A stretch of 64,000 bases of DNA from Clostridium sp. (GTDB lineage Bacteria > Bacteroidota > Bacteroidia > Bacteroidales > Muribaculaceae): the NCBI GenBank assembly GCA_023663805.1, contig JAMPGR010000001.1, forward strand, positions 620,733-684,732, read 5' to 3'. The position numbers were made by a program, and so were the translations under genes. Under the pieces are notes generated by a model, which ran no database searches, was not told the origin of the DNA, and saw only the letters and a list, made by a program, of their open reading frames with translations. Every line of letters begins with the position of its first letter. Within the stretch, counting starts at the first letter, position 1. Positions 17,318 through 26,234 of this stretch are shown in pieces.

Positions 17318-17776
17318 ATGGAAAAGATCGACAATCTTGACAGACAAATCCTCGACATCGTTATGGGGAACGCCCGAATTCCGTCGAAGGATGTCGCTAC
17401 TGTATGCGGGGTGTCGCGCGCCGCTGTCCACCAGCGTATCCAGCGACTTATCGAAACAAAAGTCATCATCGGTTCCGGATACTTCGTCGACCCGAAGAAA
17501 CTTGGATACCACACATGTACGTACATCGGCGTCAATCTCGAGCGCGGTAACATGTACCGCGAGGTCGTCCCCGAATTCGAGAAAATCCCCGAAGTCGTCG
17601 AGTGCCACTTCACAACCGGCCCCTACACCCTTCTGCTGAAGGTCTTCGCCCGCGACAACGGCCACCTGATGGAACTCCTGAACAAGAAGATCCAGAACAT
17701 CCCCGGCGTGACCGGCACAGAGACCCTTATCTCGCTCGACACAAGCATCAACCGCAAACTCCCCGTCGAAGACTAA
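17318..17776 (+). CDS. Lrp/AsnC family transcriptional regulator
   Basis: 152 residues, the normal size. The N-terminal winged helix reads LDRQILDIVMGNARIPSKDV and SRAAVHQRIQRLIETKVI; the C-terminal RAM/ligand-binding domain (about 65-150) includes PEVVECHFTTGPYTLLLKV. Such proteins form octamers and sense amino acids. It stands alone between a terminator and a long perfect inverted repeat, so its targets cannot be inferred from neighbours. Confidence 0.92.
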   Translation: MEKIDNLDRQILDIVMGNARIPSKDVATVCGVSRAAVHQRIQRLIETKVIIGSGYFVDPKKLGYHTCTYIGVNLERGNMYREVVPEFEKIPEVVECHFTTGPYTLLLKVFARDNGHLMELLNKKIQNIPGVTGTETLISLDTSINRKLPVED

Positions 17777-17800
17777 CGCACCCGATCCACAGGAAACCAA

Positions 17801-17849
17801 CCGTCGCCGCGTGTCATCCCGATGAATCCGGGATGACACGCGGCGACGG
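17801..17849 (+). terminator. 20-bp perfect inverted repeat after the Lrp/AsnC gene
   Basis: CCGTCGCCGCGTGTCATCCC (17801-17820) is exactly complementary to 17830-17849, with a 9-base loop. The tail (ATTAGATATTC) is only moderately U rich. It is a strong transcript-end hairpin. Confidence 0.75.
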
Positions 17850-17879
17850 ATTAGATATTCATTTTCAAAAGCCAAAGCG

Positions 17880-18510
17880 ATGAGAAACACAGTCTATATT
17901 TTGCTCTGCTGTTGCTGGATCATGGCAAGTTGCACACAGGGTAATGGCGATAACATGGCAATGGGTGACATAAAATACATCAAATCATTTCCGCATAGTG
18001 GAACTTTGAGTCGTATCAACAAATTCAATTGTGACGAGATTGGGCTTAACGGCGTACGGAATATCGACAGCCTTCTGATACTGTCGCAAGGGAGATGCTG
18101 GACAATACTGTCGGCTGAAGCAAAAACCCGTTACGGGACTTGTATAAGGCTGGTGAAGGCCCGAACGAATTTATCTACACACCGCGATGCGGAACATCAG
18201 CATACCGTACGGAGAATGACTCCCTGATACCCATGAAACAGTTTCCGCATGGGACTCCGGATTCGGAGCCTTATACAGCGGGGAGGTCTGGGACAAACCG
18301 GGATTCAAATCAAACAATAGTGAGATCCAGTTCTTCACATGGGACGGCACACCGGTATTCAAGGCTGTTTTACCAGTCAGGGCGTTGGCCTTCGATCTCA
18401 ACGCCGCCAACAGCACACTATATACCATTGACGCAGAAGAGGATACGCTGGTTATTTTCGATGCGTCCCCGATAATCGATGCCTACAAAGAAACTTCGGA
18501 AATGAAATAG
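17880..18510 (+). pseudogene. 6-bladed beta-propeller lipoprotein (BF3164-like) remnant
   Basis: Three frames are needed to read it. The first (from ATG 17880) has a lipoprotein leader with lipobox MASC, then GLNGVRNIDSLLILSQ. A second, around 18140, gives KAGEGPNEF, the recurring GxGPGEF blade motif of the family. A third, from about 18241 to the TAG at 18508, reads DLNAANSTLYTIDAEEDTLVIF, a C-terminal blade, and ends normally. Intact homologues are about 350-400 residues; about 210 codons survive, so there are internal deletions as well as frame breaks. Codon use (AAC, ATA, GGA) is less GC biased than in its neighbours, which suggests acquired DNA. Confidence 0.7.
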
Positions 18511-18566
18511 CCGGCAGAACGAACCTCGTCGCCAGGAGGGAATGTTCAGACGATAGAGAGATGTTA

Positions 18567-18598
18567 TTTGGCAGATTGTCGAAAAATCACTAATTTTG
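18567..18598 (+). promoter_or_regulatory. Promoter of pheT
   Basis: TTTG (18567-18570), 20-base spacer, TAATTTTG (18591-18598): a full match to the Bacteroidota consensus, 23 bases before the ATG of pheT. Confidence 0.8.
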
Positions 18599-18621
18599 CA
18601 CCCAATAGCTTATAAACGTTT

Positions 18622-21096
18622 ATGAACATCTCATATAAATGGTTGAAACAATATATCGATTTCGACCTTTCGCCCGAACGCCTCGCCGAAGTCCTGACCT
18701 CCGCAGGTCTCGAAACCGGCTCTGTCGAGGAAGTTGAATCTGTCAAAGGGGGCCTCCGCGGCCTCGTCATCGGTAGAGTACTGACCTGCGTCGAACACCC
18801 CGACAGCGACCACCTCCATATCACAACCGTCGACCTCGGCGACGGACAGCCGACACAGATCGTCTGCGGCGCCCCGAACGTCGCCGCCGGTCAGACCGTC
18901 GTCGTCGCTACCGTCGGAACGACTCTCTACGACGGCGACAAGGAGTTCCAGATCAAAAAATCGAAAATCCGCGGCGTCGAATCCTTCGGCATGATCTGCG
19001 CCGAGGATGAAATCGGCGTCGGCAACTCCCACGACGGTATCATCGTCATCACCGACCGCGAGGTAGCCCCAGGAACACCCGCCGCCGAATATTTCGGGCT
19101 GTCGTCGGACTTCTGCCTCGAAGTCGACCTGACCCCGAACCGTATCGACGCCGCTTCCCACTTCGGCGTCGCACGCGACATCGCCGCATGGCTGAAATGC
19201 CACGCCGAACCCCGCGCCCTGACCCTTCCCGACATATCAGCCTTCGCTTCTCAGCGCCCCGACGGCGCGACCCCGGTCGAGGTGCTCGACACCGAAGGAT
19301 GTCTGCGCTACTGCGGCGTGACAATCCGCGGCGTCCGAGTCGCCGAGAGTCCCGAATGGCTCCGCCAGCGCCTGACCGCCGTCGGCCAGCGCCCGATCAA
19401 CAATATCGTCGACATAACGAACTACATACTTCTCGGCCTCGGCCAGCCGCTCCACTGCTTCGATCTGGCGAAGGTCAAAGGAAACCGCATCGTTGTCCGC
19501 CCCGCCGAAGAGGGACAGACCTTCACAACCCTCGACGGCGTCGAACGGAAACTCTCGGCGGCCGACATGATGATCTGTAACGCCGAAGAACCGATGTGTA
19601 TCGCCGGCGTATTCGGAGGCCTCGACTCGGGCGTTACAGAACAGACCGCCGACATCTTCCTCGAAAGCGCCTGCTTCCACCCGACCCGCGTCCGCAAAAC
19701 CGCCCGGCGCCACGGACTGTCGACCGACGCTTCGTTCCGCTTCGAACGCGGCGTCGACCCAAATCTCGCGCTCTACGCCCTGAAGGTCGCCGCCCTGCTC
19801 GTCCGGGAAATCGCCGGCGGCGAAATCTGCGGCCCGGTCTCCGACCACTATCCTGCTCCGGCGCTACCCTATCCGGTCGAACTCAGTTACAAATACCTGA
19901 ACAGCCTGATCGGAAAAGAGATTTCCCGCGAGACAGTCGACTCGATTCTCGAATCGCTCGAAATCTCGATTACACCGACCGCTGACGACGACGTTGTCTC
20001 GCTTCAGGTTCCGACCTACCGCTACGATGTGCGCCGCCCCTGCGACGTCGTCGAAGAGGTTCTCCGAATCTACGGCTACAATAACATCGAAATATCAGAC
20101 CGGGTCCACTCGTCGCTCTCCTACAAATCTGTCACGGACAGCGTCAACGACCTGTCCAACGCCGTCGCCGACCAGCTCTCCGCCGCCGGCTTCAACGAGA
20201 TCATGAACAACTCGCTGACAGCCTCGGCCTACTACGACGACAATGCGACTTACCCCGCCGAGGCCTGTATCCGCCTGCTGAACCCCCTGAGCAGCGAACT
20301 GAACGCGATGCGCCAGACACTCCTCTACGGAGGCCTCGAGTCGCTGGCCCACAACCTGAACCGCCGCGAAGAGGACCTGAAGTTCTATGAGTTCGGGAAC
20401 GTCTACCGACGCTCCGGAGCCGAATCGACCGCCGAGGCACCCCTCGCCCCCTTCTCCGAGGAATACCACCTCGCCCTCTGGGTGACCGGCGCATGGCGCA
20501 AAGCCTCCTGGCTTGGCCCGGAACAGCCCTCGACATTCTGGCACCTCAAGGCCGAAGTCGAAAATATCTTCGCACGTCTCGGCATTGACAGCCGCGAACT
20601 GAAACTGACAACCGCCGGAGCAGGCGAACTGACGAGTTCGTCAATCGACGTCGCGACACGCTCCGGCAAACATCTCGGAACACTCGGAATCGTCGCCAAA
20701 CGCCTGCTGAAGGAATTTGACATCCGCCAGGAGGTCTACTACGCCGAGTTCGACATGGGCGCCCTGTGCCGCCTCGCCTTGCGCCGCAACGTCTCGTTCA
20801 CCCCGCTGCCCCGCACCCATCCGGTCAAACGCGACCTCGCCCTGCTGGTCGACACCCGCGTCGCGATGGCCGAGATCGAAACCGTCGTCCGCGAAAGCGA
20901 GCGCAAACTGCTACGCAGCGTCGAACTCTTCGACGTCTACGAAGACCCGGCCCACCTCCCCGAAGGGAAGAAATCCTACGCCATCGCGATGACGATCCAG
21001 GACAACGAAAAGACCCTGAACGACAAAGCGATCGACGCCGTCATGAACAAGATCATCGCCAACCTTCGGAAACGTCTCGGTGCCGAACTCCGCTGA
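18622..21096 (+). CDS. pheT: Phenylalanine--tRNA ligase, beta subunit
   Basis: 824 residues, the expected size. It forms the alpha2beta2 synthetase with PheS, which is not in the window. Domains in order: N-terminal B1 with the EMAP-like tRNA-binding fold (about 40-155: GRVLTCVEHPDSDHLHITTVDLG), the B3/B4 editing domain (about 210-395, with ITNYILLGLGQPLHCFD), B5 (about 405-480), the catalytic-like core (LLNPLSSELNAMRQTLL), and the C-terminal anticodon-binding FDX-ACB domain (FTPLPRTHPVKRDLALLVD). It begins a run of translation genes but has its own promoter. Confidence 0.97.
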   Translation: MNISYKWLKQYIDFDLSPERLAEVLTSAGLETGSVEEVESVKGGLRGLVIGRVLTCVEHPDSDHLHITTVDLGDGQPTQIVCGAPNVAAGQTVVVATVGTTLYDGDKEFQIKKSKIRGVESFGMICAEDEIGVGNSHDGIIVITDREVAPGTPAAEYFGLSSDFCLEVDLTPNRIDAASHFGVARDIAAWLKCHAEPRALTLPDISAFASQRPDGATPVEVLDTEGCLRYCGVTIRGVRVAESPEWLRQRLTAVGQRPINNIVDITNYILLGLGQPLHCFDLAKVKGNRIVVRPAEEGQTFTTLDGVERKLSAADMMICNAEEPMCIAGVFGGLDSGVTEQTADIFLESACFHPTRVRKTARRHGLSTDASFRFERGVDPNLALYALKVAALLVREIAGGEICGPVSDHYPAPALPYPVELSYKYLNSLIGKEISRETVDSILESLEISITPTADDDVVSLQVPTYRYDVRRPCDVVEEVLRIYGYNNIEISDRVHSSLSYKSVTDSVNDLSNAVADQLSAAGFNEIMNNSLTASAYYDDNATYPAEACIRLLNPLSSELNAMRQTLLYGGLESLAHNLNRREEDLKFYEFGNVYRRSGAESTAEAPLAPFSEEYHLALWVTGAWRKASWLGPEQPSTFWHLKAEVENIFARLGIDSRELKLTTAGAGELTSSSIDVATRSGKHLGTLGIVAKRLLKEFDIRQEVYYAEFDMGALCRLALRRNVSFTPLPRTHPVKRDLALLVDTRVAMAEIETVVRESERKLLRSVELFDVYEDPAHLPEGKKSYAIAMTIQDNEKTLNDKAIDAVMNKIIANLRKRLGAELR

Positions 21097-21173
21097 CCGC
21101 CGACGCCGTAGGACTCCGGAAAATACGAAAAAACGAAATATCAACAACACCATACTAAAAGTCTCAATACACT

Positions 21174-21887
21174 ATGGGAAGAGCTTTTGAATACCGCAAA
21201 GCAAGAAAACTGAAACGATGGGGCAACATGTCGCGCACATTCACCCGCATCGGCAAGGAAATCACGATTGCCGCCAAAGCCGGCGGTCCCGATCCGAACA
21301 TGAACCCACGCCTGCGCGTGCTGATGCAGAACGCCAAGGCTGCCAATATGCCGAAAGACACCGTCGAACGCGCCATCAAGAAGGCGACCGACAAGGACGC
21401 CGGCGACTACAAGGAGATCGTCTACGAAGGATACGGCCCCTACGGCATCGCCATCGTCGTCGAAGCCGCAACCGACAACAACACCCGAACCGTAGCCAAC
21501 GTCCGCTCCTACTTCACCAAACACGGCGGATCACTCGGCACCCAGGGTTCCCTCTCGTTTATGTTCGACCACAAGAGCGTCTTCAAAATCAAAGCCAAAG
21601 AGGGTGTCTCGCTCGAGGATCTCGAACTCGAACTGATCGACTACGGCGTCGACGAACTCGAGGCCGACGAGGACGAAATCATGCTCTACGGCGCATTCGA
21701 AGAATTCGCCAACATCCAGAAATATCTCGAGGACAACGGATTCGAAATCGTCAGTGCCGAATTCGAGCGCATCCCCCACGAACTGAAGGAGGTCACCGAC
21801 GAACAGCGCGAGAAACTCGAAAAACTTCTCGAGAAATTCGAAGAGGACGAGGATGTACAGAATGTCTTCCACAACATGAAGGAATAA
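21174..21887 (+). CDS. YebC/PmpR family protein (TACO1 homologue)
   Basis: 237 residues. The N terminus RAFEYRKARKLKRWGNMSRTFTRIGKEI and the PDPNMNPRLRVLMQNAKAANMPKD block are diagnostic. The family was long annotated as transcriptional regulators; newer work on homologues links YebC-type proteins to translation of difficult sequences on the ribosome, which fits the position between two aminoacyl-tRNA synthetase genes. The C terminus is very acidic. Only 3 bases separate it from glyS, so the two are cotranscribed. Confidence 0.93.
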   Translation: MGRAFEYRKARKLKRWGNMSRTFTRIGKEITIAAKAGGPDPNMNPRLRVLMQNAKAANMPKDTVERAIKKATDKDAGDYKEIVYEGYGPYGIAIVVEAATDNNTRTVANVRSYFTKHGGSLGTQGSLSFMFDHKSVFKIKAKEGVSLEDLELELIDYGVDELEADEDEIMLYGAFEEFANIQKYLEDNGFEIVSAEFERIPHELKEVTDEQREKLEKLLEKFEEDEDVQNVFHNMKE

Positions 21888-21890
21888 TCT

Positions 21891-23435
21891 ATGGCACAAC
21901 AGGAAGACGTTTTCAAAAAGATCGTTTCGCACGCCAAGGAATATGGGTTCGTATTCCAGTCGAGCGAAATCTACGACGGCCTTTCCGCCGTCTATGACTA
22001 CGGCCAGAACGGTGTCGAACTGAAAAACAACATAAAGCGCTACTGGTGGGACGCCATGACGCTCCTCCACGAGAATATCGTCGGCATCGACTCGGCAATC
22101 TTCATGCACCCGACAATCTGGAAAGCCTCGGGACATGTCGACGCTTTCAACGACCCGCTGATCGACAACCGCGACTCGAAGAAGCGCTACCGTGCCGACG
22201 TCCTGATCGAGGACGACATCGCGAAACTCGACGACAAGATCGCAAAGGAGATCGCCAAGGCCGCCAAACGCTTCGGCGACTCTTTCGACGAGGAGAAATT
22301 CCGCCAGACCAACCTCCGCGTCATCGAGATTCAGGCTCAGCGCGACCAGCTCCACGACCGCTTCTCGAAGGCAATGAACGACAATAACCTCGACGAACTC
22401 CGCCAGATTATCATCGACCGCGAGATCGTCGACCCGGTTTCCGGCACGAAGAACTGGACCGAGGTTCGCCAGTTCAACCTGATGTTCAAGACCGAGATGG
22501 GTTCGACCGCCGACGGCTCGATGACCGTCTATCTCCGCCCCGAAACCGCCCAGGGCATCTTCGTCAACTACCTGAACGTCCAGAAAACCGGACGCATGCG
22601 CATCCCCTTCGGCATCGCACAGATCGGCAAGGCATTCCGCAACGAAATCGTTGCCCGTCAGTTCATCTTCCGCATGCGCGAGTTCGAACAGATGGAGATG
22701 CAGTTCTTCGTCCGCCCCGGACAGGAACTCGAGTGGTTCGCGAAATGGAAGGAGACACGCCTCCGCTGGCACAAGGCCCTCGGCCTCGGCGATGACAAAT
22801 ACCGCTTCCACGACCACGACAAACTCGCCCACTACGCCAACGCCGCGACCGACATCGAATTCCGCATGCCCTTCGGTTTCAAGGAGGTCGAGGGTATCCA
22901 CTCCCGCACCAACTTCGACCTGTCGCAGCACGAGAAATTCTCCGGCAAGAACATAAAATATTTTGATCCGGAACTGAACGAAAGTTATGTTCCGTACGTC
23001 ATCGAGACCTCGATCGGCGTCGACCGCATGTTCCTCTCGGTTCTTTGCTCGAGTTACGACGAACAGGAACTCGAAGGGGGCGACAAGCGCGTCGTACTCC
23101 ACCTTCCTCCGGCCCTGGCGCCCGTAAAATGCGCCGTCATGCCGCTGGTCAAGAAGGACGGACTCCCCGACAAGGCCCGCGAGATCGTCAACGACCTGAA
23201 GTTCGACTTCGCGACCCACTACGACGAAAAAGACTCGATCGGGAAACGCTACCGCCGTCAGGATGCAATCGGAACCCCGTTCTGCATCACCGTCGACCAC
23301 CAGACCCTCGAGGACAACACCGTGACGCTCCGCGAGCGCGACTCGATGGAACAGACACGCGTCCGTATCGACGATCTCCACCGTCTGATCCACGACCGTG
23401 TCAGCCTGACATCGCTCCTGCGCCGCCTCGGCTGA
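21891..23435 (+). CDS. glyS: Glycine--tRNA ligase, alpha2 (eukaryote-like) type
   Basis: 514 residues. This is the single-chain class II enzyme, not the GlyQ/GlyS heterotetramer. Class II motifs are visible: motif 2 region FRNEIVARQFIFRMREFEQMEMQFF and motif 3 region ETSIGVDRMFLSVL; LRPETAQGIFVNY is a family signature. The C-terminal anticodon-binding domain (HLPPALAPVKCAVMPLVKKDG to the end) is present. It attaches glycine to tRNA-Gly in the cytoplasm. It follows yebC with a 3-base gap. Confidence 0.96.
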   Translation: MAQQEDVFKKIVSHAKEYGFVFQSSEIYDGLSAVYDYGQNGVELKNNIKRYWWDAMTLLHENIVGIDSAIFMHPTIWKASGHVDAFNDPLIDNRDSKKRYRADVLIEDDIAKLDDKIAKEIAKAAKRFGDSFDEEKFRQTNLRVIEIQAQRDQLHDRFSKAMNDNNLDELRQIIIDREIVDPVSGTKNWTEVRQFNLMFKTEMGSTADGSMTVYLRPETAQGIFVNYLNVQKTGRMRIPFGIAQIGKAFRNEIVARQFIFRMREFEQMEMQFFVRPGQELEWFAKWKETRLRWHKALGLGDDKYRFHDHDKLAHYANAATDIEFRMPFGFKEVEGIHSRTNFDLSQHEKFSGKNIKYFDPELNESYVPYVIETSIGVDRMFLSVLCSSYDEQELEGGDKRVVLHLPPALAPVKCAVMPLVKKDGLPDKAREIVNDLKFDFATHYDEKDSIGKRYRRQDAIGTPFCITVDHQTLEDNTVTLRERDSMEQTRVRIDDLHRLIHDRVSLTSLLRRLG

Positions 23436-23483
23436 CCTCGTCAACCGACGTAAAAAACACACGATCCAACAACGGACACTTAA

Positions 23484-24071
23484 ATGAAACTGAAACATCT
23501 TATCCTGAACATCATGGCGGCGGTCGCGCTGGCCGTCGCCATGAGTTCCTGCAACTACAACTCGCTCGTCGAGCAGCAGCAGGCCGTCGACCAGTCGTGG
23601 GCCGAAGTCGAGAACCAGTATCAGCGCCGCGCCGACCTGATTCCGAACCTTGTCAACACCGTCAAGGGCTACGCGACCCACGAAAGCGAGACGCTCGAGA
23701 AGGTTGTCGAAGCCCGCGCCAAGGCAACCTCCGTCACAATCGACGCCAACGACCTGAACGAGGAGACCCTCGCACGGTTTCAGGAGGCCCAGAACGAACT
23801 CTCGGGCGCCCTGAAGTCACTTCTGGCCGTCACCGAAGCATACCCCGACCTGAAGGCCAACGAAAACTTCAAGGATCTGCAGGTCCAGCTCGAGGGAACC
23901 GAGAACCGTGTTGCAACCGCCCGCAGCCGCTACACTGAGGCAGTCCGGGACTACAACACCGCGATCCGTAAGTTCCCGACGAACATCTACGCCGGATGGT
24001 TCGGTTTCACCGCGAAGCCGCAGTTCAAGGCCGAGGCCGGAGCCGAACGCGCTCCCGAGGTCAAGTTCTGA
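23484..24071 (+). CDS. LemA family lipoprotein
   Basis: 195 residues with a lipoprotein leader (lipobox MSSC, about residue 23). The LemA core is plain: VDQSWAEVENQYQRRADLIPNLV followed by a long helical bundle and the end NIYAGWFGFTAKPQFKAEAG. The biochemical role of LemA is not known; in many bacteria it neighbours TPM-domain (YgcG-like) proteins, none of which occurs here. It starts 48 bases after glyS and could be transcribed with it. Confidence 0.93.
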   Translation: MKLKHLILNIMAAVALAVAMSSCNYNSLVEQQQAVDQSWAEVENQYQRRADLIPNLVNTVKGYATHESETLEKVVEARAKATSVTIDANDLNEETLARFQEAQNELSGALKSLLAVTEAYPDLKANENFKDLQVQLEGTENRVATARSRYTEAVRDYNTAIRKFPTNIYAGWFGFTAKPQFKAEAGAERAPEVKF

Positions 24072-24124
24072 CACCTAAGCCAACTCCGCACGAATCTCCT
24101 ATCCCCCCTCCTACGATATAACAA

Positions 24125-24679
24125 ATGAAGAAATACAAACTGACTCTCCCGATCACGGCGGCACTGACGGCCGCATCGATTTTCGCCGGATGCGGCTCGG
24201 AATCGACGTGGGAAAAATATGAAAAATGGCGCGACACGAACAACGAATTCTACAACACGATGGTTGCGCGCCAAAATCCCGACGGAACTCCGTACTATAC
24301 CGAACTGAAACCGTCGTGGTATCCCTCGTCGGGGGTGCTGATCCACTACTTTAATGACCGATCGCTGACCGACGGGAACCTCAGCCCCCTCCAGACAAGT
24401 TACGTCACAACAAAATACCGGCTGTCGCTCTACAACGGAACCGCAGTCGACTCATCCTACGCCGCGACCGACAGCCTCTTCACAGCCCAACTCTCGACGA
24501 TGATCGCCGGATGGCAGGTTGCCCTGTCCGACATGCGCGTCGGAGACAGCGTCCAGGTCGTCATCCCCTCCCAGGCCGGCTACGGAACCGCCGGAAGCGG
24601 TTCGGTCCTCCCCTACTCGGTTCTGTTGTTCGACATCAAACTCGTCGACATCCCCTACTACGAGGTTCCGGAACCCTGA
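24125..24679 (+). CDS. FKBP-type prolyl isomerase-like lipoprotein
   Basis: 184 residues. Lipoprotein leader with lipobox FAGC; the mature part starts with a charged segment (WEKYEKWRDTNNEFYN) and an FKBP-like domain: VTTKYRLSLYNGTAVDSSY, MIAGWQVALSDMRVGDSVQVVI, AGYGTAGSG and LLFDIKLVDI. The first strand motif differs from the canonical V-H/N-YTG, so activity may be weak or altered. This resembles the Bacteroidota FKBPs associated with gliding or envelope proteins. It lies 53 bases after lemA and 13 bases before the helicase gene. Confidence 0.82.
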   Translation: MKKYKLTLPITAALTAASIFAGCGSESTWEKYEKWRDTNNEFYNTMVARQNPDGTPYYTELKPSWYPSSGVLIHYFNDRSLTDGNLSPLQTSYVTTKYRLSLYNGTAVDSSYAATDSLFTAQLSTMIAGWQVALSDMRVGDSVQVVIPSQAGYGTAGSGSVLPYSVLLFDIKLVDIPYYEVPEP

Positions 24680-24692
24680 CGACAACCGACCG

Positions 24693-26150
24693 ATGCCAAC
24701 ACCAGAGGAGAACGCCGGGATTCCCCGCCGTCCCGATCCCCGGCAACTCGCCGAACTGATACTGACAAATCTACCATACGTGCCGACCGACCAGCAACTT
24801 AACGTCATGGCCGCGTTGGCACGTTTCTGTACGTCCTCCTCCCCCGACGAGGCTGTCTTCGTCCTGAACGGCTACGCCGGAACCGGAAAGACCTCGCTGA
24901 CCGGAGCGCTCGTCAAAGCCCTCGCCTCGCTGAAAATCAAGACCGTTCTGCTCGCCCCGACCGGACGGGCCGCCAAGGTCTTCGGTGCCTTCGCCGGACA
25001 GCCGGCCTCAACGATCCACCGCCGTATCTACCGCCACAGCCTCGACGGCGTCTGGACAGGCGCCGGAATGCTCGCCGAAAACAACTCGGCTAACACATTT
25101 TTTATCGTCGACGAGGCCTCGATGATCGGTAACGACGGAGGTGCCGACGGTCGCGCGAGTCTCCTCGACGATCTGGTTCAGTATGTTTTCTCGGGAACAA
25201 ACTGCCGGATGATCCTGCTCGGCGATACAGCCCAGTTGCCTCCGGTCGGCTGCGACGTCTCTCCGGCGATGGATCCGGCGACACTCCGCTCGCTCGGACT
25301 GCGCGTCAGCCGCGCCGTCATGACCGCCACCGTCCGCCAGGCGCGCCAGTCGGGCATACTCTATAACGCTACCTGGCTGCGCCACGCGATGCGCCAGGGC
25401 GAGCCCTATCCCGAGCCCCAACTGACCCTGCGCGGATTCGACGATGTCCACGCCGTCGACGGCGAAGAGATGCTCGACGCGCTGACAGACTGTTACGGCC
25501 GTGACGGCTACGGAGAGACCTTGATTATCACCCGGTCGAACCGCCGCGCCGTCCAGTTCAACCAGGCCGTCCGCTCGACGATACTCGAGCGAACCGAACT
25601 GCTCCAGCCAGGGGAACGCCTGATGGTCGCCAAAAACAACTATATATGGAGCCGCGGTGTCAAAGGACTCGATTTCATCGCCAACGGCGACATGGCTGTC
25701 GTAAACCGGATCTACGGCTTCGAGGACAAATATGGCTTCCGTTTCGCCGACGTCTCGCTGAATCTCCCCGACCGCTCGGTCGACTTCGACTGCAAACTGA
25801 TTCTCGACGCCCTCGTCTCGGAATCGCCCGCGCTGACCCACGAGGAGTTCGCGACCCTCTGGGAGCGTATCCTGAGCGATCCGGATATGTTCTCGCCGAC
25901 AACGCCGATGGATGTCCGCGCCCGTATACTGAGGACCGACCCCTGCTTCAACGCCCTTCAGGTCAAGTATGCCTACGCCGTGACCTGCCATAAGTCGCAG
26001 GGTGGGCAGTGGCGCAACGTCTTTGTCGATATGGGCTATATACCTCCCGAGGCACAGGGGCTCGAGTTCTACCGCTGGCTCTACACCTCGACGACCCGCG
26101 CGACCGAGCGCCTCTACTACGTCAATCCGGCCGTCAGACTGATCGACTGA
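24693..26150 (+). CDS. RecD/Dda-type DNA helicase (superfamily 1B ATPase)
   Basis: 485 residues from the ATG at 24693; the frame stays open further upstream but overlaps the FKBP gene in another frame, so this start is preferred. Motif I LNGYAGTGKTSL, motif Ia TVLLAPTGRAAKV, motif II FIVDEASM, motif III ILLGDTAQLPPVG, a UvrD-like C-terminal helicase domain with AVTCHKSQGGQW and motif VI WLYTSTTRAT. It should unwind DNA 5' to 3' in repair or recombination. It is shorter than RecD2 and lacks the N-terminal helix-hairpin-helix region, which fits the Dda/PIF1-like group common in Bacteroidota. Confidence 0.9.
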   Translation: MPTPEENAGIPRRPDPRQLAELILTNLPYVPTDQQLNVMAALARFCTSSSPDEAVFVLNGYAGTGKTSLTGALVKALASLKIKTVLLAPTGRAAKVFGAFAGQPASTIHRRIYRHSLDGVWTGAGMLAENNSANTFFIVDEASMIGNDGGADGRASLLDDLVQYVFSGTNCRMILLGDTAQLPPVGCDVSPAMDPATLRSLGLRVSRAVMTATVRQARQSGILYNATWLRHAMRQGEPYPEPQLTLRGFDDVHAVDGEEMLDALTDCYGRDGYGETLIITRSNRRAVQFNQAVRSTILERTELLQPGERLMVAKNNYIWSRGVKGLDFIANGDMAVVNRIYGFEDKYGFRFADVSLNLPDRSVDFDCKLILDALVSESPALTHEEFATLWERILSDPDMFSPTTPMDVRARILRTDPCFNALQVKYAYAVTCHKSQGGQWRNVFVDMGYIPPEAQGLEFYRWLYTSTTRATERLYYVNPAVRLID

Positions 26151-26165
26151 CCGATTGACCGATAC

Positions 26166-26216
26166 GAAAAGACCGGGTCCCGTCTTGAGCGAATCAAGAC
26201 GGGACCCGGTCTTTTC
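26166..26216 (+). terminator. Bidirectional terminator between convergent genes
   Basis: A perfect 22-bp inverted repeat (26166-26187 with 26195-26216; core ACCGGGTCCCGTCTTG), 7-base loop, with AAAA at one end and TTTT at the other. It serves both the helicase gene and the minus-strand gene that ends at 26235. Confidence 0.85.
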
Positions 26217-26234
26217 AGTTCGTCCGGCGAGGGA

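Noticed and set aside
21531-23681. 716-codon open frame on the minus strand over yebC, glyS and lemA
   Set aside because: It covers three well-supported genes in the opposite direction and has no recognisable domain; frames of this kind arise from the GC-biased third positions.
24519-24692. Longer N terminus for the helicase gene
   Set aside because: It would overlap the FKBP gene in another frame by more than 150 bases, and the extra residues have no helicase-like pattern.
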